A stretch of 64,000 bases of DNA from Crocodylus rhombifer. Lineage: Eukaryota; Chordata; Crocodylia; Crocodylidae. The notes below the pieces were generated by a model. That model did not search any database and had not been told where the DNA came from. It worked only from the letters and a program-made list of their open reading frames with translations. Positions 1 through 12,528 of this stretch are shown in pieces. Positions within the stretch are counted from its first letter, which is position 1; each line of letters starts with the position of its first letter. The translations under genes and the position numbers were made by a program. The stretch lies in the NCBI GenBank assembly GCA_038503035.1, contig JAVSML010025531.1:671031-735030 (forward strand), read 5' to 3'.

Positions 1-1502
1 TTATTTTTTCAGAACAAGCTTTCATTTGCTGCTTATAACCTAATAGCAACATGCTGTTTCTAGGACCTTCTGAAAGCTACCTTTTAAAAATAACCCTTTT
101 ATGGGAATGATGTACTCCCATAAAAGTGTATTTAATTGTTGAATCTGTTCAGGCTTTCCTCAATGTGCTTTTTTCTCAGTTTGCTCCAATTTCCTTTTTT
201 CCTTTTAGAGGACCCAGTTGTTCTTGAAGCTGCTGCAGTATCCAAAACATATCGCCAGTATTATGTTTTAAGGGAAATATTTACATTACATTTTGGTGCC
301 TATTCAGAGGCATGTTGTAATTGCCCTTGAATAGCAGAAATCTAAGAGGTCAGTTTTAATACCTGGTATACTTGTTTGCTTTATTATTTGGTATACTCTT
401 AAATAATTCAATGCTAGCTTGATTTTTTTTTTCTCTCCATTCTTAAAGAAAGCATGTTATTATAGAAGGTAACCAGTAATGGAAAAAAAATTCTAAAGCA
501 GTCACTTTCATAAAGTATGACTCTAATTCCTTGTTTCTTTGCATATGTGTGCTGTATACTGAACCTAATATACCCTCTGAATCAGTGAGACATAAAATGT
601 AAACAGTTCATCGTTTCTGCAGATCACACGGGTAGCTTAAAGTGCTCTGCATTATTTATTTGAAAATGTCTGTTGTTTAAACACTGACTTTGACTCTTTG
701 CATTTGAAGTGACAGAAAGCCTACCAGTTCAGATCCATTTAGAGAAAAGCGGAAACTGCTTCATATAAACGTAAGGCACTACAATAGAAAACAGTGTCAG
801 TGGGAATGATAGTGAATCAAATTTTCTGTAGAATAGGTAATTGAATCTTCCAAACAAATAGAAGAATGACTGTCTGTTTTAAGTTTCCGCTCTCTCGTCT
901 CTCCCATTTATATACTGACCCTGTAAGAGGCTAGCCACCAGTATAAGCTGCCCAAAAGTCTCTTAGAAAATGAATTTATAATTTCAAGCAACTGATTCTC
1001 TATGCACAATATAATAATCCCAAGTTTGTGTGTTTAACTGAATGTGTGGTTTGTATTAGCTAGTCACAGGCCCAAGCAACTCCAGTTTGGACTCAGATTT
1101 CAGATGGCTCCAAGTTTGAGACTTTAAGCTCCTATGCTTTTATTTGGTCTTATATTAAAATTTTTCCTTACCAAATCTTCTAAGTATGCCTAAAACCAGG
1201 AGTTGAAAAGAATGCCTCTTGTAGCTAGAGGTGCTGTTGGTATATGGATTTTAAATTTAATGCTTTTTTTAGGAACCAGTACAATGACTTGTGGACCATT
1301 ATTGTTAGTATGAAAAATGAAACATTTAAAGTGGCAAATAATTATTTTTTGCATTATCCCAGAGTTCAATTTATATTTGAATTCAGAAATATATTGCTCT
1401 CTTAGTTTTATTAAAATTTCATAAGAAATGACTGACAGAAGAACAGACTTTGATGCCCTTAGTCCCAATGAGCCACTTTCAAACAGTTCTTTATGCTTCA
1501 GT
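1..1502. other. AT-rich sequence without a recognised gene
   Basis: No repeat family or gene is recognised here. Reading frames are short and interrupted in all frames. A pyrimidine tract ending in TTTTAG near 208 precedes a short open stretch to about 330, but no donor site or known protein supports an exon. Confidence 0.6.
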
Positions 1503-1689
1503 AGGTGTGTTTATATGTGCATTTGATGCAGCACCAGTTTATTTGTGAGTAAGTGGTGCCAGGCATGCAGGAAAGCAGGAGTAGATTTGTTGCCAATCTG
1601 CTCCTGCTTTCTGAGACTGCAATGGGCCCCTGCCACCACACGGGGGATTTCCAGCTGCTGGCTCCCAGCAGCCAGCAGGCCTCTTGAAA

Positions 1690-2045
1690 AGCCAGCCCTA
1701 CCTGTTGCTCCCTGGCCAGCCATTTCCCTGGCCAGGAGCAGCATGTGCAGCACAGAGACAGCACATGGTAGCACTCTTCTCACTGCCTTTGCCTCCCTGC
1801 ACCATGGCTACTCCAGCCCCTGCCCTTGTCAGCAATGACCACCACACAACACTCCTGCTGGCTCACTGTGCCAACCATAACCTGGCCCATGGCTGTCCCA
1901 CCCCTCCTGGGTCCCCCGTGTGCAGTGACCACTGCCACACACCTGCTGCCTCGACCCTGTCCACCTGGCCGGAGCCCAGCAGGGACACAGATGGGCTCCA
2001 AGATGCCACCAACAGGGCCACTGTCACCTTCCTGGACCTCCACCC
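1690..2045 (+). pseudogene. Remnant of Harbinger transposase 5' region
   Basis: This segment aligns base by base with 33698 down to about 33320 of copy 2, which lies just upstream of the readable transposase there. Shared landmarks are a start-like ATG context, a run rich in Leu/Ala/His/Cys codons, and an ending corresponding to GTACCTC in copy 2 (GGACCTC here). The rest of the transposase is absent because the element jumps to the other gene at about 2045-2100. No frame is intact. Whether this leader was coding or 5' UTR is not certain. Confidence 0.4.
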
Positions 2046-2224
2046 CCACCACACCCGCCCCCCTCGCCCCCAGGGCCATCTCCACCACCAATGCTGCCGG
2101 TGGCGTCTGTGAGTGCTTGTTGTGCCTCTCCTGACAGGGCTGTACCCACTGCCAATGCCACTGGCGGTATCTGTGGGAGTTTGCCAGCTTTGCCTCTGTC
2201 ACCGACACTGCCAGCAGCTTCTAC

Positions 2225-2347
2225 AGGTGTTCCCCCAGACTCAGGAGGCACTGGTTGCCCATGGGTGTCAGCATGCCCGCCCCACTCAAACTCACACTGC
2301 ACTTCCTCCTCACCCCACAGTGCCATGAGATCACCAGTCTCTTCCAT
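2225..2347 (-). pseudogene. Remnant of Myb/SANT-like Harbinger protein, N-terminus
   Basis: On the minus strand this segment matches the start of the Myb-like gene of copy 2 (29808 onward). The readable peptide includes DLMALWGEEEVQC, the usual opening of the Myb/SANT-like domain that Harbinger elements encode next to the transposase (the type of domain seen in NAIF1). Only this first helix is kept; downstream the frame runs into Gly-rich, low-complexity translation. It is not functional. Confidence 0.5.
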
Positions 2348-2937
2348 GGACCACTTGGAGCCTCAGATGACAGGCACAGGCATGGGAATGGCTGCAGATG
2401 AGGAAGACACCATCGTGGGTCCTGCACCAGTTCTCTGGGCCCCCATGTGGCTCTCCCTGTGCTGCCAGGCCTGGACAGCTGCCTGCAGTGCCCAGCACAG
2501 GGGCCCAGCATGGGACTGGCAGCCATGCAGCAGAGGCAATGCCTGCAGCACCTTGGGGCAGGCTGCTGAGAGTGGGGTGCAGGCAGGTTGAGCAGGGCCT
2601 GGCAGCCAGAAGCTACCTGTAGCTGGGTCTGGGGACAGGCAGGCCTGGCTGAAGCCTGCAGCAGCCTTCAGACCTGGACTGCACGGGCCCGGTAGGTGCA
2701 CAGCAATGCAGTGCCAGGCAGCGGCACTGAGGTGCAAGCCGTCTAGGGTAGCTGGTCTGCAGCCTTCCCAGAGGAACACAGGGGCCTGGAGTGTCCTCAG
2801 GTTCTCTGCTGGTGTGCCCCAGGGCTCTGAATGCCTGCAGGCTTTTAAAGGCCTGAGGCAGGGGCTGCCATAGAGGTAGCCCAGCCCTCGGGCAGCAGAG
2901 GCTCCCAGCCCAGAGCCCTGGGGCTAACCTCAGGCTG

Positions 2938-2949
2938 GCCCCCTAGTGG
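2938..2949 (-). promoter_or_regulatory. CTCF-like core motif in Harbinger copy 1
   Basis: The minus strand reads CCACTAGGGGGC, which fits the CTCF core consensus CCAsyAGrkGGC. The same 12-mer occurs at the homologous place in copy 2 (29352-29363), and a version with changes at its end in copy 3. Binding is not shown by sequence alone. Confidence 0.45.
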
Positions 2950-3024
2950 CAGGGCTCACCTGGGAGCAAACTCGCTCCTGGGTTGTGCCTACATATGTGT
3001 AACTGTGCAGTAACTAATTGTACA

Positions 3025-3060
3025 TAAATTTGCTACCTGCATTTTCAGGTAGCAAATTTA
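3025..3060. repeat. 15-bp perfect hairpin in subterminal region of Harbinger copy 1
   Basis: TAAATTTGCTACCTG at 3025-3039 is followed, after a 6-nt loop, by its exact reverse complement at 3046-3060. It lies about 110 bp inside the right end of the element. Copy 2 lacks the perfect hairpin at the matching place. Confidence 0.8.
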
Positions 3061-3173
3061 CTCACGATTAAGTATTTTTCCTGCATGGTAAGCTTGCGCA
3101 CATGTAGACGTGTGTGCTTACTGCTCAGTAAATTACGCTACTGTACAGTTAAGCATCTTGTGTAGATGAGCCC

Positions 3174-5215
3174 AGTGAGATGATATAAGAACAGTACCAG
3201 TCACCAATCATGCAGTGGCCTCAGTTGTGTTCACAAGCTTGACAGGAATATCTATTTGAAGACTATATAGCTCTGAGGTCCCTCTAGTAACCAGAACTAT
3301 AGCATGAAATTCCAACAGATGCTAGCCAGAAGTCATGCTGGAGATGATATATTTTTAGTTTTTAGTTTTCTAAAATGATACAAAAAAAATTAAAAAGAGG
3401 AAATGAAGTTTAATCAGTTTAGAAAAAAATATATCTACAAGCATAATTCATTCTTTTTTTGGTGAATGAACTGAAAAATAAATGTAACAATCAAAACAAT
3501 GTGGAATATGACCCTTTTTATTTGTTTTTTATTGACTAGTTTAGAAATATATTTTCAAAATAAAAAGTCAAAAAATATTATTTTCAAGTTTGAAATTTTT
3601 TTTTCTACTTTTTTTCTCTTGTTTTTGTCCAGAATCATTTTCTGAATTCTGAACCAATTTATGAATAGCTGGTTCTTTTTCAAATGATATGTTTTAGTTT
3701 TTATAACTTTAACTGAATTGCTTCTCAACAAAAATAAATGAAATTAAGAACTTTTTAAAATCTTAGTTCATTTTAATTTATATATATTATGTATACACAC
3801 ACACAGGGTAATATAAATATATGTTTGCATCTGTGAATAAATTATTGTTGAACTGGAAGTTGTTATAAAATGTTCATTTAAATGGTGTCATACAAGCTGG
3901 GGGTTTGAGAGTTGTTAGTGGAGTGTGTGTGGAGTGTGAGGATTAAAAGTTTGAGGAACTAATTTATATTTACTATGGCACAGTTATTATAACCATAGAG
4001 ACTGTTATTAAAAGATTCAACCTCAGCTGCTTCAAGAATCTATTTAGGATGACCAAGTAATAAAGCAATGCCTCCATAGTCATTGATATAGAAAACCTTG
4101 GGGTACTCATGAAGTAGGAAAATATAAATAATTAATGCTGTCTAATGTTTGCAGTAAGTCTCATTTCAGGACCAGAGGTTACCAGTTAACTTCTCATGTT
4201 TAACAATGTCTTTGGCTAAGATTGCCAATACCCATGGTTATGGATAGGGTTCTTGATCATGCTTGTACAATCAAGACCAGGTTGAATGATAGTCATGGAT
4301 AGTTACACAATGAACTAAGGGTGCCAACCACCTGCCCTGCCTTCTACAGTGAACCACAGGAGTAAAAGTTTCACCTTAAAATAAATGTTCTTGCTTCGAA
4401 TTCTGCCTTCTTACAGGATGATAATTCTTATTTGTAATTCTTCCTTACAAGAGTAAGAATAATACGGGGATTTTTTATGCTTTGAATGTGGCACATCAAA
4501 AATGCACTTTTGTTTCTGTTCTTAACATTAGAAAAATTCTTGAGATGCTCACTGTCACTGGGTCATGGAGAAAAAAGGAATGAAACAGGGGAAAGCTTTA
4601 CTCCATAATTCAGATATTTTAGCTTCAAAATGCAATTAAATATCATACTCCTGGATCACTTCTGAATCATGTGATGATGCATAGTTTTCATCCAATTAAC
4701 ATGAACTATGATTAATATAAAAAACATTTACTTAACACTTGTTGATCAAGATAGTGTGCAGATTTATGTGGTTAGGGTTTTTTTTCTCATTCATATCAGC
4801 TTGAACCACATGGATTATTCAAGTCTATTGAAGAAAAATTCATGTAAAATACCATAATATGATATTTAATTAAAGTATTTTGCAAACTTGAGCAGCAATC
4901 TAAATCATAGATAGCTTTTTACAAACCTAGTTACTAGACTTGAAAATATTGCAGTAACATTTTTAAAGGTGTACTGACATTTCGAGCAGTGCAAAAAGGC
5001 TAAAGTATGATTACTCTTATATTAAATGAGTACTTAAAATTCCCAGTGCTACTGCCTGGAACAAGCAATTTCTTATCTGTAAAGGACCATGTTGTGCCTG
5101 GCGTTCACCTGGTCTCACAGGATAATTAGAACATAAGGAAAGATCCCATCACCATATCCTGAGCTACTTTAGTTTTCCCCATACCGCTGAGTCCAAACAC
5201 ATGACTCTGGGGATT
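3174..5215. other. AT-rich sequence, no gene seen
   Basis: Long poly-A/T-rich stretches and a short (AC)n tract near 3797. No frame of useful length and no repeat family that I can name. Confidence 0.6.
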
Positions 5216-5820
5216 TTGGTTAGGGACAGAAGATACGCATAAACCAATTTAAGTGATCAGAAACTGGTTTAAACCTGTAACAGAACATAAGTTCATTGTA
5301 CATAAACCAGTTTCAAAATGGCTGAAACTGGTTCAATATAAACTTGGTTGAATGTAGTATCAGTCTTAACTGATTTAGGTCAGACTGGTTTATGAAACTT
5401 CTCTCCCAGACCCTCTCCTGGTTTAATTTAAATCAGAGCCCCCCAGCATCCCAGCATGCTTTTCAGCCCTGGGCTGGACTGTGCTGTCTGCTTCAGAAAG
5501 CAAGACTAGCCCTGCCCCTGCTCCCTGGCTGGAGCAGTGAGTGCTGGCTTACTGACCTCACTGGCTGGCTCACTGCCCTCCCATGCAAACCCCGGCTGGG
5601 GTCTGAGGCCAGGGAGGGGGGTTAAACTCACCTTCCCCCCAAATACAGAGCTGCCCTGGCCTGATGGCTTAATTAGTGTTGGCTGAAACTGCGGACTACA
5701 AAACCATCTAGAAGCAGGAAGAGGAAGTGACAAGCAGCCCTGAGAGTCCTGCTGCTCTGATTGTGGATTGCAAATCCCAAAGACTTCAGGGGCAGCATGA
5801 AGAGTAAACAACCACACAGC
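5216..5820. mobile_element. Non-autonomous DNA transposon (TAAACCAG-type repeat)
   Basis: The left 110 bp (dense in TAAACCAGTTT-like words in both orientations) match a second copy at 52691-52800 in the same order: an ACAGA word, CATAAACCA, AAGTGA, CATAACAGAACA-like, AAGTTT. The interior is GC-rich, as in other MITEs of this window. The right boundary is not resolved. No coding capacity is seen. Confidence 0.4.
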
Positions 5821-8800
5821 CCAGACTGTGTTCAGAACTCTTCAGTTTATGGTTTTTCAGAAAAATAACTATTCTTTTTCAAGCTTTTATTAATTGAATG
5901 CCATTACCCTCCTCCCCCTTCCCAGGCAGAGCAGGACTCTGGTCTGGCCACATCCCCTCTGCTTTAGCAGGGCTTTCTCTCTTCCCTCCTTCTTGGCAGT
6001 GGCTGGCAGGCATGCTCTATCACTCCCCAGCTACTGGCATGAGCCGCTGCAGGGAAGTGGCTGCGTTTCCTGAATCAAAAGTGAACGTGTGTTCATTTGC
6101 TTATTAGTTCAAATTCTGCTGCTTAGATGAACCTGCAAAGACTGAATCAATTCAGTCTTGGGCTTTTTGACTTCTTGTACTTAGCCTTCATGTTTCTTCA
6201 GGGAGAAGGACACTATCAGATGGAGGTTGCAGTTCCCCAAGAAAATGGCACCAGGGGAGCAGTATAGGAAAGAGGCACAACAAATTACTCATCCTTCCCT
6301 TCCTGAGCAAGGAAAAACATTTTCCCTGATACTGCATCACTTTTTCTCCCAGTGTTTCCATGTAGTTTGCTGCATCCATGGTAACCCCTCAGATTTACTT
6401 TATTGAAGAAAGGAATATGTGGTGATTTGGAGACTAGTTTTAAATGCTCTTTCATGAAACACCCACCTCTCGACTTAAAAACATTGCAACTCCTAATCAG
6501 TATTTGATGTTCTTCCTCAGCATCTTCAGTAATACCTGGGATTAACTGCAGAGCAATTGGAGTCTTCCCATGGTTAAATAGTATGTAATAGGGGTAAAGT
6601 AGCAGAATCTGGTCCAAGCAGCTCTATATTTTTTTAAAATAATATTTGTGGGCTTTCAATTCACAGTGGAGACTATATCTGGAGAAAACATATCCTGAAT
6701 GGTCGAGATGTTGTGGTCTAAAGCACAATTCCTACACTTTCACAGTAACTACTTTCCCATGCCCGATTAGTCTAAAAATTCATACTAATATGAACTCTCT
6801 GCTGTATTTAGTGATTCTGATTTTCATATCCCAATTCCTTTTACATTAATTTATTATTGTCTAATGGACTATCTTCAGTTATTTCTTTCTTTATGAAATA
6901 CAATTAATAACACTTACCTATCTTATGGGGATACTGTGAAAATAAGTTTCTTAATGTTTTGGAGGCAGTCAGACATGATAGTGTCATAAAACCACATATA
7001 AGATGGTTCTGGAAAAAGGGGAAGGTAGCAGCATGTAATACACACTTGTACACTGAAAATCAGAAGAGAAAATTGAGTATTATTAGTTCAAATGTAAGTT
7101 CAGTGATGAGTTATATTGTGAATGTGCGTTAATAATAACCAGGGGCCTGTTAAAAGAATAGATGCAAACCCCTGCTAAAATCTTTGCATATTGTGGATCC
7201 ATATGTGATGGTACATTGAGTTTAATTTACATGTTTCTGTTGCTGTTAACTCTTATTTTTAAAATATAGCCAAGTGAACAAACTTTCAGGAAAAAAAAAT
7301 TAAAAAGACAAATGAGACTGTTTTCTGACAATGAAAATGAGCAATGCATAGCCTGATTCTTTGTGATTATATATAAATATATTTGCAGTAATATGCTTAA
7401 AAGGCAACTATTAGTTTTTAATGAATGTGAAAGCACAACTACTAAAATAATAATCAAACATAAAGGAGTACTTCACACAAGCTCAGGAAATTATATTCAG
7501 AGATTTAGCTGGGGAATTTGGTTCTGGTTTGAAAGATAACGTTCATTTATATATACAAAAATTGTTTAGTTCATTAACATACTTTTATTCTGCAGACACT
7601 GAAAAGCTTTAATGCCCCCAAAATTACTTAGATATAACTTGGTTTTATGAATTACCAAGCACTAAAGATATAAATGTTCTTATTATTCTGTCACATCTAG
7701 TGCTGTACTGTTCCTGAATGTAGCTATTGCACATCGGGAGGCATTTTAAGGTTGTTTTTATCATTAGTGTACCAGCTTAGCTTGATTCTGAGATAATATA
7801 CTGACAATAAGTGGGTATATGATTTTAAGACATCTGGAAAAGTGTAAAATCTCACATTAAAGCTTTTTGAATGTTTCTGACTTGTAAGCATTGTATTTCA
7901 TGAAGTGAGGCTTTTATGTGTTCTATAATAAAATGTGTGCCACTAGCAGGATAAGAATAATCTATTCATTTTGAGTGAATGAGGAAACTGGCCAGACCAA
8001 AAAGTGTTAATTTCCTGCATGGGACTATCTTTGCTTTCTTCCACTAGTATAAATATGGAGAAACAGCACTGAAAGCAATGTAGTTGATATGATGTAAAAC
8101 TGTTATAATTTAGAGGAGAACCGGGTCCAGTATCTTCTCCCTTTTTGAAGCCATTGACAGAAAGGTAGCTGAGCAAAATCCCACTGATATTGATGTTGCT
8201 GAAAGATGGACGGTACTCTTAAAATTACCCTTGAGGGCCCAGATCTCTTCCTTTCATGCTCTGTTCTCCAAAGCAATTCATAACACACTAGTTAAATATT
8301 GATAATTATCACTAGTGTCTGTAATTAATATCCGCTGCAGCATTTATTATTTCTGACTCTCTGCGAAAATACTTGAAAAGATGTATTAACAAATCTGCAA
8401 TCAACTCTGTTTTGGCTCTGGCTTTGGCTGCTGCTGAAAGCATTATCTTAATCATTGTGGGTACATGAGACAGTAAATATAAGTTTGGGCTACAGTATTT
8501 TGAAAGTAATTTCCATTGTCTGAAAATAGACCTGAGGGTGCTTAACGGTTACTTTGTGATTGTGAAATTAGCATTAGCAATGATACTGCCCCTCTTTACT
8601 CACTGATTTTTTTTTAATACCAGGAAGAAAATGTTCTAAAGAAATGTTTCTGTTAAAACCCAAACTGCACTAAATGATAACGTTCTTATACTGGACTGAT
8701 AAGCACCTGTATGAAAGAAACAGATTGCCAGCTGAATTAGTCTGGTAATACTGATAACTCCATAGTGAGGTCTATAATATCTGCTAGGATGGAAAAAAAA

Positions 8801-9518
8801 GTATATGCCATGAGACTTACCTACAATCTATATTTTTAGTCTTTGCATACGATGTGCATGTCAATCAAATTATTTTGAAAATGGCTTAACTTCCCACAGA
8901 TATAGCATCTGGCCTTGAAAGTTTCCTCGAGATAAATGTCCCCCAAAATCTTCCTTTTAACAGAGAAAAAAAAGTAATGCTTCTTGAGCAAAGACTTTAA
9001 AGCTGGGATTTTTAAGTTGTTCTGAGTGAGCTGCCCACTGAAATTAATTGGGAGTTTGATGCAAAACCCTTAGTCTGTTTTGAAAATCTCAGTCTAAAGA
9101 AATAAAGCACTAATTGCTATTGCCTATGAGTGGCAATATGTTAGATATCATGAAAGGTTGTTGCACATGGAGTCTGTTCACCAGATCCATCAATACACTG
9201 TAGCCACCTTATGCTTCGTCATTGAGATCTTCTCCTAAAGTCAATTTAAATAGCTCTCGAGACATCATCCCAGAAGAAATGTAATTCTCTTATGTCAAAG
9301 TGTAGCATAGCAATTAGTGTTGCGTGGATGTCCTTTGCTACCTAAAACATTGGCTAATGCTTTTGGCAGGGTGAGTTGGCAAGCTGAGTTGAATGCCTAA
9401 CATAAATGAGAGTGACCATAAGGCTGCTCATATATGACAGGAATCCAGCTGACAGAGCAACAATATGCTCAGAGTCTAAAGGCCACTAGTAAATCTCAAT
9501 TCATGCTCTATGCTTATT
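5821..9518. other. Mostly AT-rich unique sequence, no gene seen
   Basis: No coding frame or repeat with clear ends. The stretch 6200-6620 contains an open minus-strand frame of 110 codons, but its composition and lack of any recognisable motif make it an unlikely gene. Confidence 0.55.
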
Positions 9519-10556
9519 CGGTCTGTGCGAAGTGGCTAGTATTCACTTCAGATTCAGATTTGGGTGATTTTGGGGGGAAGTGATTCAATTCAGTGATTCG
9601 AATCACTGTCTTTAATCAATTTGGCTGAATCTGATTCGGAGATTCAGCAGCCACTGAATCAGCTGAATTTCCAAATCAAACAGGCCACATCCTCCGCCTG
9701 CTCTCCTAGCCCCATCAATAGCTGTCCACCCAGCTCCAGCCTCCTGGCTCTTTAAAAAAAAAGCCTAGCACTCAGGTGGGGGGGGGAGCAATCCCCACTG
9801 CCCCACAAGCCCCCATCCCATGCCCACTCTCCCAGCCCTCTGCCCCCATGGCTGCCCTGCTCCACCTGGCCCCAGCTCCTGGCTCTTTAAAAAAAAAAAA
9901 AAGCCTGGCACTCACCAGATGCAGCCAGGAGGCAGGGGATCCCAGAAGCCCTGACAGCTGCTGGAGCAGCTAGGAAGTGCATGGATTTTTTTTTTTACAC
10001 CGGGAGCTGGGGTCAGGCAGGGCAGCCATGGGGGGGTGGGCTGGGAAAGCAGGCAGGAGAAGATGGCTCATGGTAGAGCCCCCTCACACAGCATGGGAAA
10101 ATGGGGGGCACCAGGAATCATTCCCCTCAGCCTGACAGAAGCCAGTGAGTGGGTTTTGTTTTTTTTTTAAGAACCCAGAGCTGGGGCCAGGTGAGGCAGC
10201 CATGGGGGAGGGGGCTGGGAGAGCAGGTGGGGTGTTGGGGAGCATTCAGAGGAGCTAAAGGATCAGGCAGGGGATGGGGCCTGGCAGAGGTCCCCCCATG
10301 GTTTCCTCCTCCCTTCTTCCCCCCTCCCACCCCCTACTTACTGGCACGGAGTCTGGGTTCAGCTCTGTGCAGCAGCAATTAAGGACTGCCTGAATCTCCA
10401 AAGCTCTCCAAAACTTTTCTGAATCAATTCAGAGAGCTTCAAATTGATTTGGACCTTTTTATTGGTCTCCTTATTCAATTTGGATTTGGAGATTCAGCCA
10501 CTGAATCAGGCCGAATCTCCTCTGAATCAAATCAGCACCTGAAGTTTCACAGAGCC
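9519..10556. mobile_element. hAT-like non-autonomous foldback element
   Basis: The ends are GGTCTGTGCGAAGTG on the left and, as reverse complement, AGGGCTCTGTGAAACTT on the right, the TAGGGCTGTGCGAA type of terminus common in reptile hAT repeats. Both flanks are rich in ATTCAG/GATTCGG words. The GC-rich middle holds two direct modules (poly-A run plus GCCTGGCACTCAC, near 9745-9790 and 9870-9920) and two inverted ones (poly-T run plus GAGCTGGGG, near 9980-10060 and 10145-10235). No 8-bp target duplication is evident and no protein is encoded. Confidence 0.55.
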
Positions 10557-11093
10557 CTAATGATTACCAGTTGCACCATTTCCTATATACTCGAAAAGAA
10601 AGCAAACTCTTGTCTGATTAGGAATGGCTTTAAAAAGGGACATTTAATATACTTTATATGCATGAATCAGTGTATATTCTGTATAAGATCAATACACTGA
10701 CAATGTACAGGGGCACAAAAGAATAAGGTAAAATATAAGTGATTATATAGCTGTATGAGAAATTCAAATATGGGGAAAAGATTTATTTCTTTTGATGGCC
10801 ACATACGTTATCTTCGGTAGCCTATTCTGTCTGCAGAATTTACATTAAATCTTGCTTAAGCGTATCAAGCATCAGATGAGAGTCTGTCAAAGAGCTGAAT
10901 GTTGATAAGGTATGGCAACCAATGTCATGGCAAATCTCTACAGACAACCTTTTTGCAATCAATACTGTATTAATCATTTACTCTCTACTAATTTAAAGTG
11001 AATACCCTTCCAGGGATAACATCCGCTGTTGTTTTTAAAGAAAGAAGCTAAAATAAAAGTGAGAATCTTTCAATTGGGCTAGTAGGTCATATC
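10557..11093. other. Unique sequence, no gene seen
   Basis: AT-rich DNA between two transposons; nothing recognised. Confidence 0.6.
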
Positions 11094-11523
11094 CAGACAT
11101 GCAGAGGCATGCACTTACAGCACCACAAATTGCCCAAGTGCACACCCCTGCATATGTGCTTTGTTGCGGGAGAAATTGTCCTGCAATGGGCAAACTGCCT
11201 TTGCCCAGCTCCACCCAGGTCTTCAGTCAGCAAGAGCTGGAGGCTGGGACCAGAACCCATGCTGGCCCCAGCAGTCTTACCTACTGGCCTGGAGCAGCAG
11301 GGGCAAAGGTCAGGAAGCACAGAGGACTAGCCAGCAGCCAGAGCATTGCTCTGGATGACCTGGCTTCCGTGTGTGCTGATACAAACACTGTTTTGCTCTT
11401 TTTTGCTGCTGGGAAATCCTGGTAGTACATTTTGGCCCTGCACGGAACATTTGCTGCATGTCATTTGTGGCACCACAAAGAAGTTTCTCTACCACAAACC
11501 ACACATCCCTGCATGTGAGAGCC
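11094..11523. mobile_element. Short TIR element (CCAGACATG type)
   Basis: The left end reads AGGTCATATCCAGACATGCA. The right end read on the minus strand is GGGCTCTCACATGCAGGG, and both are followed inward by CACCACAAA-type words in inverted order (near 11120 and 11470). The interior is GC-rich without a gene. Related ends occur at 16984-17185. No clean target duplication is visible. Confidence 0.45.
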
Positions 11524-12097
11524 CACCCATAGACTGAATGCAACATTCATGTACCCAAGTGTTTCCAAGGCATAATGAGTACAACATGAGGATACTTATG
11601 TGAGCCACTTTGTCTGATGGACTCCGGAGCTCAGTCAGAAGCCAGAAGGCCAGCAAAGTTCAGCAACATGAACAACAGAGTTCTAGCCCACAGTTTCTGA
11701 ATCGTGTCTGACAACCTGCAGTGAGGAGGGAAGTAAACCAAGAAAGAATGAACAAAGGCCTCTTCCTTGCTATATCCTATCATTAAAACTGAAGGTTAGT
11801 TCATTCTTTCTGTTGCATGTATTTGGGTTTTACCTTTGTGTTTAGATGGACACATAAGAATGTATATATAAAAAATTGTTTTTAGAAAGAATGATTATTG
11901 ACATGAAAAAAGAATGTTTCTGTTTAGCATGGCTCATATTAATAGAGTATAGTTTGAGGACAAAAGTCCACTGCTTTGTGATATGTCATAAAATCTTTTA
12001 TTGTAGCAATGGAATGGATATTATAGAAAAATAAAGAATTTTATAACTTTTATTTTAAATGCTCTTCTTTTCAGTCTTGTATGAGAGTAGGAACTGA
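11524..12097. other. Unique sequence, no gene seen
   Basis: AT-rich; no recognised feature. Confidence 0.6.
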
Positions 12098-12528
12098 AGG
12101 TGTGTTTACACATGCAATTAATGTGCAGAAATAAACTCTGAAGCAGTTTGAGCCAGAATAAATTACTCTCAGGCACAGCATCTACAAATTCATCTGGGAG
12201 AACAGTGCAGAGAGGGTCTGGGCTGGCAGAGGGCCGAAGGGGTCAGCCCTGGACTCTGGGTGGCAGTGGGTAGCAGAGAGGCTGACTGAGACACAAGGGT
12301 GCTGCAAGTCTAGGCAGCAGGCAGGAATTTGGTCCCTGGCTGGATAGGCTGACAGGGCACAGTTTACACCTCCAGTCAGCATCATATATGCGTCCCCGAT
12401 ACTACTGTCTTATGCTGGCATATATTACTTTACTGTGGCCTAATACAGTAAAGCATATGTAGCTGATGAAGCTTTACCCTACAACTATTTAGTCTACCCT
12501 GTAGTAAAGCATAAGTGTAGATGTGGCC
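12098..12528. mobile_element. Harbinger-like MITE
   Basis: The left end is AGGTGTGTTTACACATGCAA and the right end reads inward on the minus strand as GGCCACATCTACACTTATG, the same type of terminus as the three large Harbinger copies. Flanking triplets are TGA (left) and AGA (right), an imperfect 3-bp duplication. TTTACTG/CAGTAAA words lie near the right end as in the larger family members. The middle (12180-12370) is GC-rich and non-coding. Confidence 0.6.

Larger units (their letters stand above)
1503..3173 (+). mobile_element. Harbinger-type DNA transposon, internally deleted copy 1
   Basis: This 1.67 kb element is flanked by a 3-bp direct repeat AGT (1500-1502 and 3174-3176). Its left end matches the reverse complement of the right end of copy 2 (about 34190-34288), and its right 200 bp match the reverse complement of the left end of copy 2 (29128 onward). 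Inside, 1690-2045 matches the transposase 5' region of copy 2, then the sequence jumps to the Myb-like end. It is therefore a deletion derivative of the 5.16 kb form in the opposite orientation. The interior is GC-rich against an AT-rich background. PIF/Harbinger elements make 3-bp target duplications; the superfamily call rests on the transposase of copy 2. Confidence 0.85.

Noticed and set aside
208..330. Possible exon after a pyrimidine tract and TTTTAG
   Set aside because: No donor site in frame, no recognised peptide, and the frame ends after about 40 codons.
6285..6617. Open minus-strand frame of 110 codons
   Set aside because: Composition is like the surroundings, there is no domain, and no splice or promoter context.
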